Below, piece by piece: positions 21,041 through 32,525 of a stretch of 64,000 nucleotides of DNA. Source of the stretch: Dendrophyllia cribrosa (Eukaryota > Cnidaria > Anthozoa > Scleractinia > Dendrophylliidae); contig JAJLRJ010000005.1 in NCBI GenBank assembly GCA_024195265.1, forward strand, positions 36,330,105 to 36,394,104, given 5' to 3'. The position numbers were made by a program, and so were the translations under genes. The notes beneath the pieces are model-generated. The model saw only the letters and a program-made list of their open reading frames with translations, made no database searches and was not told the origin of the DNA. Every line of letters starts with the position of its first letter. Position 1 is the stretch's first letter.

Positions 21041-24000
21041 CTTTAATCTCAGCCTTAAACCATTTCTGTTTTCCAAAAGTTCCTCTGACTTCTTTCACTA
21101 AGATTTCCTCCACCTTCTTATTGCTTTCATGGTCATACATGTACCTCAAATGGTTAAAGAAAACAATGTGTCAAATAAGATATTATTTCACTTGTCAAGT
21201 GTTACTGTATCTTTTAACCGAGATTTATTATTTTCACTTCTGTGAATGGTGTTCTTTACAGTTCATGTAATGTATTGTTGAAACAGAATAGCAATGAAAG
21301 GCAATTACACTTGTGTCAATAAACATTGTTAGGTTTATCAACATATTTTCTAAGAAATCCTATGAAAATTTGCAACTCGATAGCAATCGTTGTCAGTTTT
21401 ATTGTAGTCTCCTTCACGATGGATTTTAGAAAAAATCAAAGATCATTGACACAAGCGCCATTTTTTCCACTCAGAGATGGATAAACATTGGCACTGCCCA
21501 CTCAAAGATGGACGGCCGTTACTTGTGTCAATAAACGTTGTTAGGTTTATCAAAATATTTTCTAACGACATCCTACTCAAATTCGCAACTTGATATAGCA
21601 ATCATTGTCGGTTTTGTTGTTGTCTCTTTTGCGACCGATTTTAGAAAAATCAAAGATCATTGACACAAGCGCCATTTTTTCCACTCAGAGATGGATAAAC
21701 AACATTGGCACTGTCCACTCAAAGATGGACAGCCGTTACTTCTGTCAATGAACATTGTTAGGTTTATCAAAATATTTTCTAACGACATCCTACTCAAATT
21801 CGCAACTCGATATAGCAATCATTGTCGGTTTTGTTGTTGTCTCTTTCGCGACGGATTTTAGAAAAATCAAAGATCATTGACACAAGCGCCATTTTTTCCA
21901 CTCAGAGATGGATAAACAACATTGGCACTGTCCACTCAAAGATGGACGGCCGTTACTTGTGTCAATGAACGTTGTTAGGTTTATCAAAATATATTCTAAC
22001 GACATCCTACTCAAATTCGCAACTCGATATAGCAATCATTGTCGGTTTTGTTGTTGTCTCTTTCACGACGGATTTTAGAAAAATCAAAGATCATTGACAC
22101 AAGCGCCATTTTTTCCACTCAGAGATGGATAAACAACATTGGCACTGTCCACTCAAAGATGGACGGCCGTTACTTGTGTCAATGAATGTTGTTAGGTTTA
22201 TCAAACTATTTTCTAACGACATCCTACTAAAATTCGCCACTCGATATAGCAATCATTGTCGGTTTTATTGTTGTCTCTTTCGCGACGGATTTGAGAAAAA
22301 TCAAAAATCATTGACACAAGCGCCATTTTTTCCACTCAGAGATGGATAAACAACATTGGCACTGTCCACTCAAAGATGGACAGCCGTTACTTGTGTCAAT
22401 GAACGTTGTTAGGTTTATCAAAATATTTTCTAACGACATCCTACTCAAATTCGCAACTCGATATAGCAATCATTGTCGGTTTTGTTGTTGTCTCTTTCGC
22501 GACGGATTTGAGAAAAATCAAAGATCATTGACACAAGCGCCATTTTTTCCACTCAGAGATGGATAAACAACATTGGCACTGTCCACTCAAAGATGGACGG
22601 CCGTTACTTGTGTCAATGAACATTGTTAGGTTTATCAAAATATTTTCTAACGACATCCTACTCAAATTCGCAACTCGATATAGCAATCATTGTCGGTTTT
22701 GTTGTTGTCTCTTTCGTGACGGATTTGAGAAAAATCAAAGATCATTGACACAAGCGCCATTTTTTCCACTCAGAGATGGATAAACAACATTGGCACTGTC
22801 CACTCAAAGATGGACGGCCGTTACTTGTGTCAATGAACGTTGTTAGGTTTATCAAAATATTTTCTAACGACATCCTACTAAAATTCGCAACTCGATATAG
22901 CAATCATTGTCGGTTTTGTTGTTGTCTCTTTCATGACAGATTTTAGAAAAATCAAAGATCATTGACACAAGTGCCATTTTTTCCACTCAGAGATGGATAA
23001 ACAACATTGGCACTGTCCACTCAAAGATGGACGGCCGTTACTTGTGTCAATGAACGTTGTTAGGTTTATCAAAATATTTTCTAACGACATCCTACTCAAA
23101 TTCGCAACTCGATATAGCAATCATTGTCGGTTTTGTTGTTGTCTCTTTCATGACAGATTTTAGAAAAATCAAAGATCATTGACACAAGTGCCATTTTTTC
23201 CACTCAGAGATGGATAAACAACATTGGCACTGTCCACTCAAAGATGGACGGCCGTTACTTGTGTCAATGAACGTTGTTAGGTTTATCAAAATATTTTCTA
23301 ACGACATCCTACTCAAATTCACAACTTGATATAGCAATCATTGTCGGTTTTGTTGTTGTCTCTTTCGCGACGGATTTTAGAAAAATCAAAGATCATTGAC
23401 ACAAGTGCCATTTTTTCCACTCAAAGATGGATAAACAACATTGGCACTGTCCACTCAAAGATGGACGGCCGTTACTTGTGTCAATGAACGTTGTTAGGTT
23501 TATCAAAATATTTTCTAATGACATCCTACTAAAATTCGCAACTTGATATAGCAATCATTGTCGGTTTTGTTGTCTCTTTCGCGACGGATTTGAGAAAAAT
23601 CAAAGATCATTGACACAAGCGCCATTTTTTCCACTCAGAGATGGATAAACAACATTGGCACTGTCCACTCAAAGATGGACGGCCGTTACTTGTGTCAATG
23701 AACGTTGTTACATGTAGGTTTATCAAAATATTTTCTAACGACGTCCTACTCAAATTCGCAACTCGATATAGCAATCATTGTCGGTTTTGTTGTTGTCTCT
23801 TTCGCATAATACATACAACATTCAGTACTTAAAACTGACTTATTTTGAGACAAAAATACTTATTATGTATAGTGAAAGTAACTGAAACTCATTTGCAATG
23901 ACCATACATGTACATGTATTTGTGAAAGTTGCTTGGTTTATCAAAAAGAAAAATACTAGACTGTATCATTTAAGATCTACATTGTAAGATCACCAAATGA

Positions 24001-24517
24001 GATACATGTTAATATCCTTCCTTCTGCTCAAATGTGAATAAACGGCTTTGAAATTATGATAATGAATGTAAGCTTACAGTGTAGCTGTATGTCAGAAATA
24101 AAGAAATACATGGAAAGCATTCAATACGTAAAATTACTGTACATAAAAAGCATTCAATACTCCTTTACAAGTACTTACTCTATTAACAGCGCCATAAAGA
24201 ACTGTTTGTAGTGTGCATTTACTGTTCCAGCCTCCAGAACTTTAATTTAAAATGGTGAATTTCAACACGAATCAAGCTACAGCTGTAGGGAGGTTTGAGC
24301 CTATAGCCGGAGTAGAAAAGGCATTAAAACACGCTAAACGCTCGCGGCTTACAAATCATTTGTTGTTTCTGATTTAAATAAACTACATGTACACGAGGAA
24401 GCATAAAAAGTGTAGGCGAGCATGTTTTAAAATAGCAAATGAAACAAATTTACAAACACATCGAACCTAGCCATCGAACCTACCTTTGCAGCAACATCTT
24501 CGATCACTGGCGGCCAT
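21041..24517 (-). CDS. predicted three-exon 5' part of a spliced gene, unknown
   Basis: Three exons in agreeing phase are proposed. Exon 1 is 24484-24517, starting ATGGCCGCC in good context and encoding MAASDRRCCCK, with donor GTAGGT. Exon 2 is 24179-24239, acceptor AAAG, donor GTAAGT, encoding LEAGTVNAHYKQFFMALLI. Exon 3 is 21041-21144, acceptor TTGAG, donor GTATGT, encoding YMYDHESNKKVEEILVKEV and a Lys-rich continuation. Phases are 1, 2 and 1, and all junctions stay open. Intron 2 contains the 217-bp tandem array. No domain is recognised. The gene starts about 780 bp inside the element end, where an element promoter would be. It may be element-encoded or captured. Confidence 0.45.
21477..23820. 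repeat. 217-bp tandem array, eleven copies
   Basis: Units start ATGGATAAACAACATTGGCA at about 21477, 21691, 21908, 22125, 22342, 22559, 22776, 22993, 23210, 23427 and 23641. Period is mostly 217 bp and similarity is high. Each unit opens a 74-codon frame, but 217 is not a multiple of three, so the frames do not link and this is not a repeat protein. The array lies in the predicted intron 2. Confidence 0.95.
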
Positions 24518-25089
24518 AATGAAAATATGACTCCATAAGCTGATGAAATGGAAGAAAAATATGCATATCCAGCGCAGATACGTTGAAACAATGTTATAAG
24601 GTGACAAACTGAGCTTATAAAGCGAGACGATAACTTTCTAATCCCTTCAAATGCTTCAGATTAAACTAAATGTACAGACTCGAGCTCGAAGGTTCGCCGT
24701 TAAAAAGTGAAAAGAGCGCCAATAACTCGAACAGCCCGCCGGGAAGAACTCCATTTGCGCATGACTAAACCGTACTCAACCTCTCCCGGCCACAGTGTGG
24801 CACACTCTTTTTATACTCCACAGACAACCTACGATTAATTGGCCCTAGTTTGTTTAGCCGGAAACATCATTTCGCCGTGATAATGGCAAATTAGCAATAA
24901 ATAAAAATTTGCCCGAATAAAAAATTCTGTTACGTACAGCGCAACATCAACACAATTCTGTTTATACATCAGACCAGGAACCTATTACTCAGACCTCAGA
25001 TCTCGAACCAACAACGGTAAGACTTCAGATTGAAAATTGTAGTTTGGTCCGGCCTGGAGTTTTTGTAAAATGTACGATATAAAACAATA

Positions 25090-25300
25090 GGAATCAGTTA
25101 GGAATACGCGGACTTAAACACTACGGAAACGGATGTTTTTGTGTCCGTGATCGGAAACCCTGCGGAAACGCGTAGAGAATGAATAAATTTCTTGTTACGT
25201 GTTTCCCGTTGTATCCGCGCCGCGGAAACGCGACTGAAACTCACAGTTTCATGTTTCCGTAACATGTCCGAGTTACGGAAACTCCTTATTTCACCCTGTG
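25090..25300. repeat. right subterminal GTTTCCG/CGGAAAC array
   Basis: At least seven CGGAAAC or GTTTCCG motifs occur in about 190 bp before the end CACCCTGTG, mirroring the left end of the EnSpm-like element. Confidence 0.75.
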
Positions 25301-27415
25301 AATCGAGAAATGGATCACTTCTTTTGGAACATCAACCCACTGATAGTAACACATCTCTATCAGCCGCGAGAGGGGGACATCCTGGAAGGCATTGTGAATG
25401 GCTTTAAGGAAGAGTTTGCCAGATGGCAGCACATGGGTTCTGGCTGGGTGATTGAGAAAATCAACACTGTCTACCTTGAGTTTGGGTTGTACCAACCCCT
25501 AAGAGGTGGTACATTCATCCCAACACCATGAAAACTCAGGTCAAAGCAAGCCATCATCAATGTAAAGAACAGAGATAACCAGTGCCTCCGCTGGGCACTG
25601 AGATCGGCATTGTTCCCTGCCGAGGCGCACTCAGATCGGCCAGGTAGTTATCCCGTTGATGATGGTCTAGACTTCACTGGAATCGATTTTCCAACACCAT
25701 TGAGCCAGATATCCAAGGTTGAGCGTCAAAACAACCTTCCAATCAACATTTATGGATACCAGAACAACAAGGTGGTTGTAATCAGAGTCAGTGAGCAAGA
25801 GGACCCCAATCTGCGAAGGATCAATCTGATGATGCTCACAGATAGGCACACCTCGCATTACTGCTACATCAAGAGCATGAGCAGGCTCCTGCACAGTGAG
25901 TACAACGTAGGGCGCCGTATGCATCACTGTGACAGGTGCCTCCAAGCCTTTTCTTCAGAACGGGTTCTCGCTGACCATCTCTTCTACTGCAGGAGAGTCA
26001 AAGGCAGGCCGGTACGAGCTGAAATGCCAAAAGAAGGCGAAAACTTCCTTCACTTCGAGAACTTCCAGAACCAGATAAAGAAGCCTTGGGTTATCTATGC
26101 CGACTTCGAAAGCATAGTCGAAAAAGTCCACGGTTGCACACCAGACCCATCACAGAGCAGTACCACTGAAACATCCGTGCATAAACCCTGCGGGTTCTGC
26201 ATGTTAGCCGTTCGCTCTGATGGAGAGACAAAGGGTCCTTATCTATACAGAGGAGTGGACGCGGTGCCACTATTTCTTAACAGCTTACAGCAGCTGGAAG
26301 GAGAGATCAGAGATGAGCTGCAACGCAAGGAACCACTCTCCATGACAAGAGCAGACTGGGCAGATTTCAACCGTGCAACAGATTGCCGCATCTGTGATAA
26401 GTCTCTCATCAAGGAGAACCACAGGGATGCCATTGCGGGTTACAACCCAGACACCGGAGAATATTTGGGCTTTTTTCATCTGCACACCAACAGATGCTAC
26501 CAAAAGGCATTCAAAATTTACATCCAGGGCGAGGATGGTGAATTGGAAGAGTTCCCATTTATCGGACCAAGAAACCAAAGGCAGGCCCCCCTGAGAATTC
26601 ATTCGAGCAGACCGATTGTCTATTATGTGGAGAGCTTCTATCCAAGGCTCTGTTCGAGACGCAGTAAAAGATCATTGCCACATCACAGGCAAATATCGGG
26701 GTGCAGCTCACAGTGCTTGCAACTTCAACTATTTCCGTACCAGCTCGAAAACGGAAATAATCCCAGTAATCTTTCACAACTTGAAGGGTTACGATGCGCA
26801 CCACATTATGAGTGGTATTGCAGACGTGCATTCCGATTTGAAGTGCATCCCCAACTTGGAGAAGTACATATCCTTCTCCCTTGGCAAGCTGAGGTTCATT
26901 GACAGCTTGCAGTTTATGCAGTCAAGCCTAAGCGCCCTGGTTGAAGCAAACAAGCCAGAGTCTTTTACAATCACGGCAGACTACGAGAAGAACCCTTTCA
27001 AACGCGAGCTTATTTTACAAAAAGGTGTCTACCCATATGAGCACATGGACTCATGGACCCGCTTCGATGAGACAACACTACCACCGAAGGATGCCTTCTA
27101 CAGTGAGCTCAAGAAGGAAGGCATCTCCGATGGTGACTACACCCACGCGCAAAAAGTGTGGGAGGCATTCGGATGCAAGACACTCGGAGATTACCACGAT
27201 CTCTACCTCGTGACGGATGTGCTTCTTCTGGCCGATGTTCTCGAGAACTTCAGAAAAACATGTCTGCACCACTACAAGCTTGACCCGGCACACTACTATA
27301 CAAGCCCGGGTCTTTCCTGGGACGCCCTTCTCAAGTATACGGGCGTCAACCTGGAGCTGCTCACAGACGTCAACATGCACCTCTTTGTTGAAAGAGGCTT
27401 GCGGGGCGGTATATC
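25301..27415 (+). pseudogene. polB: Polinton DNA polymerase B, exonuclease half, broken
   Basis: Coding resumes in frame after the EnSpm-like insertion. A C2H2-like motif (HHCDRCLQAF and HLFYC) precedes the 3'-5' exonuclease: Exo I in VIYADFES, Exo II in FHNLKGYDAHHI, Exo III region in YHDLYLVTDVLLL. These are family B proofreading motifs. Breaks are an in-frame TGA at 25529-25531, a frameshift near a C-run at about 26585-26591, and a compensating shift near 26651-26656 inside a Cys/His segment (DHCHITGKYRG). The segment ends at the L1-like insertion, whose 11-bp TSD GGCGGTATATC is 27405-27415. Confidence 0.85.
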
Positions 27416-27611
27416 TTTTTTTTTTTTTTTTTTTTTTTTTTGACATCTTTATTAACAGTCACAAATTACCTACATGTACACCAGACACATCTGCAACATT
27501 AAAAACATATCTACAACAAATTATTCGTACATATATGTTATATAAATACAATAATATAATCATTTAAGAAGAATTGCTTAATCAAATTAAGACGAGGAGC
27601 TTCCAGTAGTA

Positions 27612-30600
27612 CTAGTGTTCAGAGTATAGGTCTTCCAACTTGTATTTAATAGTTATTTGGTTAATAAAGTCGTTCATTAACAGGGAGTTGCAATGTAGCT
27701 TGTTGGTATAAATATAATAACGCATGAACAACAGGGTGTAGTTGAATTTCCTAATTAACCTTGGATTAATTGAGTTTGATAAATTTCCAAATAAGTATTC
27801 TACAGCGGATGGATTAAAATTAGCATGATTACACAGGTTGAACCATTGTACCACATTATGAATAAATCGTTTTGTAAATTGGCAGTCTGCAAATGTATGT
27901 TCTATTGAGTCTTGTTCTCCACAATACACACAATCACTATCCCCTTTAATACCGAATCTGTGTAGTTCCTTTTTGGTCACTACAATTCTGTGTATAAATT
28001 TAAAATGGAATTCCTTCAGTTTGTTCTCTCTGCAAATTTGATTTACAGATTTAAAAATATTTTCCCAATTTCCTGCATTTAGTGACAAAAACTTATTCCA
28101 TTTAGTTGGTCCAGTTTGTGGCGAATGATGAACTTTCCAGTTCAGTAACCAGTAAAAGTCTCTTACTTTTGCCGTTTCTAGATCTAACTTTGTTGACTTG
28201 TCCAGTTCAATTTTTGTATATTGATTATTTAGAAATATTTCTTTATGAAAATCTGTCCTGTTTCTTGCTTCTAATAGTAGGTGACGTGGGACGGCACTTA
28301 TAACTTGATAGTAGTTTAAAAAGTTAGTCTTACAATTATATTTTAAGTTAAAGTCTTTATAAGATAAAAATTGGCCGTTATTATCTAAAAGATCCTTAAT
28401 AGAAACTATTCCTTTTGAAAGCCATTCGCTTTTGACGAACGGCTTGCCATCTATTAAAATCTCACAATTGTTAAATAAAACAGTTTTTCCCGGATTGTAG
28501 CTATATAGAGATTTTAATTCTTTGAAAGATGATAGGATTTCTTTATAAAATATTGGAAGTTTGGGATTTATAAATTTCACATCGTAGTTGCAATGAAGAA
28601 GAAACTTTAGACCACCCAGTTTACGGAAAAAGTGATCAGGAACTGACTTCCAATTTAAATTTGTGTGACAAAAAAGTCGCGGGATCCACGCGAGCCGCAT
28701 TGCCTTTATCATTAAATTAATATCAGTCATACGGATCCCACCTTTATTGTAGTCTTGATAAAGGCCTTCTCTTTTAATTTTATCGTTTTTCTTGTTCCAA
28801 AGAAAATCGAATAGCTTTCTTTTGATGATCGTCGCAATATCTCCAGGGATATTTATGTTAGTTGCGGAATAAACAATTTGCGATAGCCCGATAGATTTTG
28901 AAATCAATACTTTTCCAAACAGCGTAAGATTCCTTGAACTCCATATATCTAAGTTGGTTTGTAATTTTTGCACTTTTAAGCGAAAGTTGTAATAATCATT
29001 CTTGTTTTCATCATACGAAAAGTAAATACCTAGAATTTTAACCGGATCTCGTGGCCACGATAATTGTAACGGTGTAGCTCTATTGTTTAACCATTTTCCT
29101 AACCATAAGGCTTTCGTCTTTTTCGTATTTAATTTCAGTCCGGAAACACCTGCAAATTCATTGACTATACTGAGAGCTTTTTCGGCCGAGATAATATCTA
29201 AGCAAAAGAGGTTAGTGTCATCCGCAAATTGGCTGATCTTTACTTCGTTTTCATACATTTGTATTTCTTTAACCAGCTTGCACTGACGGATTCTTCCTGA
29301 CAATATTTCTGCACCTAATATAAACAAGTAAGGTGACAAGGGACAGCCTTGTCTGACGCCCCTAGTGGGCTTAAACCAATTAGTTGCATAACCATTGTTT
29401 AGGGCGGCACTTTCGATGTTGGTGTAGAAAACTGTTATCCACCTTTTAACACAATCCCCAAAATTAAATAGATCAAGTGCATTTTTCACAAATGACCATT
29501 CTAGCGTATCAAATGCCTTTTTAAAATCAAGAGATAACAAAATGCCAGATTTTCCTTCTGTCTTAGTGTACTCTAGAACATCACTAATAAGCCTCAGGTT
29601 CTCACCTATGTGACGTGTTTTCATAAAACCTGTTTGGTCCGGGTGTACTAATTTTGTCAATACGGTCTCAATCCGTCTAGCTAAGGCTTTTGATGCAATC
29701 TTGTAATCTATATTAAGTAAAGTTATTGGTCTCCAATTTTGAAGATCCAAATGATCAGAGTCATCTTTTGGGATTAGAGTTATTATTCCCCGTCTTTGAG
29801 AGATAGACATTTCTCCTAATTCATAAGCCACATTGAAGCTTTCCAATAGATGTTGTCCCACGAGATGACAAAAGAATTTATAAAACTCCACGGTGAAGCC
29901 ATCTTCACCTGGAGATTTGTTTTGTTGAAATGATTCTAATGCTTTTTTGCATTCTTCAAGTGTTAGGAGTCCTTCCATTTTTTCCTGTTCCTCTTCGGAG
30001 AGTTTTGGGAATTCCAAGTTTTTAATAAAGTTATCGAAATTTTCCTGTGGCATAGTTCCCATTGAGGTGTAAAGATTGTCATAAAAAACTTCGATAGCTT
30101 CAAGTATTTCTTTGTCTCCCTCTATTATCTCATCATCTTCAGATCGCAGTTCTTTAATGGTTTTTCTGTTGTAGTTTCGTTTCTCGAGGTTGAAAAAATA
30201 TTTTGTGGGCTTTTCCCCTTGTTCTACCCAACGAGATTTTGACCGAAATATTGCAGCTTTTCCTTTACGGTTATAAATTGATTGAAGTTCTGTTTTCAGT
30301 GCCTCATATTCGTTCAAAACACTATCTATATTTTGCAGGTTATTGCTATTACATATAATACTGTCTAATTGGTCAAGCTGTTTGGATATTTCTATTTCTC
30401 TTTGTGAATAAATCTTAGATTTACGTTTCGCGAATTTGATAGTCTCACCTCTTATTTCCAGTTTCATTAGCTCCCACAAAAGTCGTTTATCCAGTATAGA
30501 ATAGTATTTTTCACGTATTTGAGGGATAAGTTCTCGAATTAATATTACATATTCTTCATCTTCAAGTAAAGTGTTGTTGAATTTCCAGAATCCGGGTCCC

Positions 30601-31346
30601 CTCGGGGCGTTTTCAGGTAACAATAAATTTAGATAGATTGTGTTGTGGTCAGGTGCAATCGAAGTGGAAACTCCAGCATTTTTCGCCAATCGCGCCATGT
30701 TTTTTGCTATCAGGAAAAAGTCGATTCTTGATTTAACTTGAAGAGCTTTAAAATGATATGAAAACCCGTGGGAACTTGGATGCTTGGTTCTGTATATATC
30801 GATTAAATCTAACATTTCCATTGTAGTCAAGAGCAGATTCCTGAAAGGTGTTGATTTCCAAGGAATTCCGCCTTTTTTGTCTTTTTTTGATAGCGTACAG
30901 TTCCAATCACCACCGATAATAAGGTTGGTTAATTCTGACTTATCAATGATGCAATTATTTAGTTCTTGAATAAATTCTAATTGTTCCGACTGATTATTAG
31001 GAGCGTAAATATTACAGAGAGAAAATTTTAAATTGTTCAAATGTATGTTAATCAGACAAATTCGTCCTGTTGTGTTACTAAAAGAATATTCAACTTTACC
31101 CTCGACAGTGGAATTTAATAGTATACAAACACCTTTGCTGTGTCGCGTCCCATGAGAAAAAAATATTTTACCTCCCCATTCACTTTGCCATATTTTTTCG
31201 TCTTCTGGGTCTGAATATGTTTCTTGAAGGAAATAAAGGTTTGCTTTCTGATCTTTTAAATATGAAAAAATGCTCCTCCTCTTAATCTGATCTCTGATAC
31301 CTCTAACGTTTAAAGAGATAACTTTATATTTTGTCATATTTTGCAT
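27612..31346 (-). CDS. LINE ORF2: endonuclease and reverse transcriptase
   Basis: The 1,244-residue frame is intact. The N-terminal APE-like endonuclease shows ISLNVRGIRD, FLQETYSD, IIGGDWNC and the APDHNTI end motif. The RT follows with LLSLDFKKAFDTLEW, GVRQGCPLSPYLFILGAEI and SQFADDTNLFC (FADD is the catalytic motif). The C-terminus has CVYCGEQDSIEHTFADC, a C-x2-C-x7-H-x4-C knuckle typical of L1/Tx1 elements. The protein nicks target DNA and primes reverse transcription there. The start at 31346 lies just before the conserved KVISLNVRG strand. Confidence 0.93.
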   Translation of the reverse strand: MQNMTKYKVISLNVRGIRDQIKRRSIFSYLKDQKANLYFLQETYSDPEDEKIWQSEWGGKIFFSHGTRHSKGVCILLNSTVEGKVEYSFSNTTGRICLINIHLNNLKFSLCNIYAPNNQSEQLEFIQELNNCIIDKSELTNLIIGGDWNCTLSKKDKKGGIPWKSTPFRNLLLTTMEMLDLIDIYRTKHPSSHGFSYHFKALQVKSRIDFFLIAKNMARLAKNAGVSTSIAPDHNTIYLNLLLPENAPRGPGFWKFNNTLLEDEEYVILIRELIPQIREKYYSILDKRLLWELMKLEIRGETIKFAKRKSKIYSQREIEISKQLDQLDSIICNSNNLQNIDSVLNEYEALKTELQSIYNRKGKAAIFRSKSRWVEQGEKPTKYFFNLEKRNYNRKTIKELRSEDDEIIEGDKEILEAIEVFYDNLYTSMGTMPQENFDNFIKNLEFPKLSEEEQEKMEGLLTLEECKKALESFQQNKSPGEDGFTVEFYKFFCHLVGQHLLESFNVAYELGEMSISQRRGIITLIPKDDSDHLDLQNWRPITLLNIDYKIASKALARRIETVLTKLVHPDQTGFMKTRHIGENLRLISDVLEYTKTEGKSGILLSLDFKKAFDTLEWSFVKNALDLFNFGDCVKRWITVFYTNIESAALNNGYATNWFKPTRGVRQGCPLSPYLFILGAEILSGRIRQCKLVKEIQMYENEVKISQFADDTNLFCLDIISAEKALSIVNEFAGVSGLKLNTKKTKALWLGKWLNNRATPLQLSWPRDPVKILGIYFSYDENKNDYYNFRLKVQKLQTNLDIWSSRNLTLFGKVLISKSIGLSQIVYSATNINIPGDIATIIKRKLFDFLWNKKNDKIKREGLYQDYNKGGIRMTDINLMIKAMRLAWIPRLFCHTNLNWKSVPDHFFRKLGGLKFLLHCNYDVKFINPKLPIFYKEILSSFKELKSLYSYNPGKTVLFNNCEILIDGKPFVKSEWLSKGIVSIKDLLDNNGQFLSYKDFNLKYNCKTNFLNYYQVISAVPRHLLLEARNRTDFHKEIFLNNQYTKIELDKSTKLDLETAKVRDFYWLLNWKVHHSPQTGPTKWNKFLSLNAGNWENIFKSVNQICRENKLKEFHFKFIHRIVVTKKELHRFGIKGDSDCVYCGEQDSIEHTFADCQFTKRFIHNVVQWFNLCNHANFNPSAVEYLFGNLSNSINPRLIRKFNYTLLFMRYYIYTNKLHCNSLLMNDFINQITIKYKLEDLYSEH

Positions 31347-31522
31347 TGTAAAATAATTAGTGAATTAAAAACAAAAACATACAACAAAACACAAATACAC
31401 TAATATATTTTAGAGATTACCGAAACGTTCGTGTAACCTAATCCATAATGGTGTATTTCTTCCCTCGTAACTGTAGTAAAGGTAAATTTCCCTGAATTAT
31501 AGATCCTACCCGTCATTTACAG

Positions 31523-32370
31523 TCAAAGATTCTCCAAGTCATCTTCAGATTTAATCCTAAAGGGTCGTCCATCCGGCGATGTCTTTGCAAATATTTTCCC
31601 GTCGATTGTCCAAACTCCCTGCAACAAATGTCCTTCTTTCTTGAGGTTGGCCAGTCTAACTAGATTTCTTCGATGGGCCGTTAGATTCTCATTAATATAA
31701 ATGTGGCTTGCCCGAACTCTTGCAGCAATTGAAGCGTTTGGAAATAACTGAGAAAAATTTATATTTTTTAGTTTCGTGCGTTGTTTGTAAAGAGCCGATT
31801 TAACTTTATGGCTTACGAAGCGGACAATTATTGGTTTGTTGTTTTTTCTTTTGACTCTATGGCATATATCAATATCCTCGGACTTAATGTCGACTTCTAA
31901 AGCCGTAGCCAACTTAAGTATTGCTTCCTCGTTCTCGCATACTTCGGAATCCCCACAATCTCAAGGCTGTTTTTTCGCGAGTATTGTTCTAGAGTATCTA
32001 AAGAGTCGTTAAGCTCTTCAATTTCGTCGTCTTGTTCCTTTATTCGTTTTTTCGCTGTACGTAGTTCCTTCATCAAATGCTCGTTCGCCTTGATCACTGC
32101 GTCGAGAGTCTTCTTCATATGGTCGATATGAGTTTCTTGTCTCTTGGACGATGTTTTTAATTCCATTACCAGTTTAGTGTGTTCCTTTGACATATTGCGC
32201 ACTGTGGCTTGTATATCTATTAGTACGGTGTGCATATCGATAAGACTGATTTGCTCTTCGCCTCGTAGTTCGTCATCTTGGTCGTCCGCCATGTTGGGGC
32301 GTTTGGCTGCTGTCTTATCTTCTTGTTCTTCTGTTGATCCTCTGTCTCCTCTCTTGTTTTTCTTGCCCAT
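31523..32370 (-). pseudogene. LINE ORF1 RNA-binding protein, frameshifted
   Basis: Two overlapping frames make up ORF1. The first (32370-31897) has a charged N-terminus and a long coiled coil (HMKKTLDAVIKANEHLMKEL and following heptads) ending in LEQYSRKNSLEIVGIP, the usual start of the RRM domain. The second (31912-31523) holds the rest of the RRM (DICHRVKRKNNKPIIVRF) and the C-terminal domain. Reading changes frame by one base near 31930. ORF1p normally trimerises and coats element RNA. The break would stop autonomous movement of this copy. Confidence 0.8.
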
Positions 32371-32525
32371 CTAAGTCTTGGCGCTGATCAAGAGCCCAAA
32401 TAATTCAGGCATTATTAAAGATTTTTCATTTAACAAACAGTCGAGGGAAGAATTAACCAGACCGTCAAAAACCGTGGCCGTCCGCGGCCAGATCACGCAT
32501 GCTCTCCAAGGCGAGGCGGTATATC

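Larger units (their letters stand above)
14861..25300. mobile_element. EnSpm/CACTA-like element, 10.4 kb
   Basis: Ends begin CACAGGGTGAAATAAGG; the 26-bp TIR has one mismatch. The 3-bp direct repeat AAT (14858-14860 and 25301-25303) flanks it, and removal restores the polymerase frame exactly. CAC-type ends, a 3-bp TSD and subterminal arrays of a short motif (GTTTCCG/CGGAAAC) are the pattern of CACTA elements. The interior carries a nested second element, a 217-bp tandem array and a plausible minus-strand spliced gene. I find no transposase catalytic domain, so autonomy is doubtful. Confidence 0.75.
27416..32514 (-). mobile_element. L1/Tx1-like non-LTR retrotransposon, near full length
   Basis: Poly(T) at 27416-27441 is the poly(A) tail of a minus-strand element. 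The 11-bp TSD GGCGGTATATC occurs at 27405-27415 and 32515-32525. At 5.1 kb with ORF1 and a complete ORF2 it is close to full length. It splits the polymerase gene between the exonuclease and polymerase halves. ORF1 has a frameshift; ORF2 is intact, so the insertion is fairly young. Confidence 0.93.

Noticed and set aside
22125..23832. Repeated 74-codon ORFs starting MDKQHWHCPLKDG
   Set aside because: They are phases of the 217-bp tandem unit. The period is not a multiple of three, the frames do not join, and there is no promoter.
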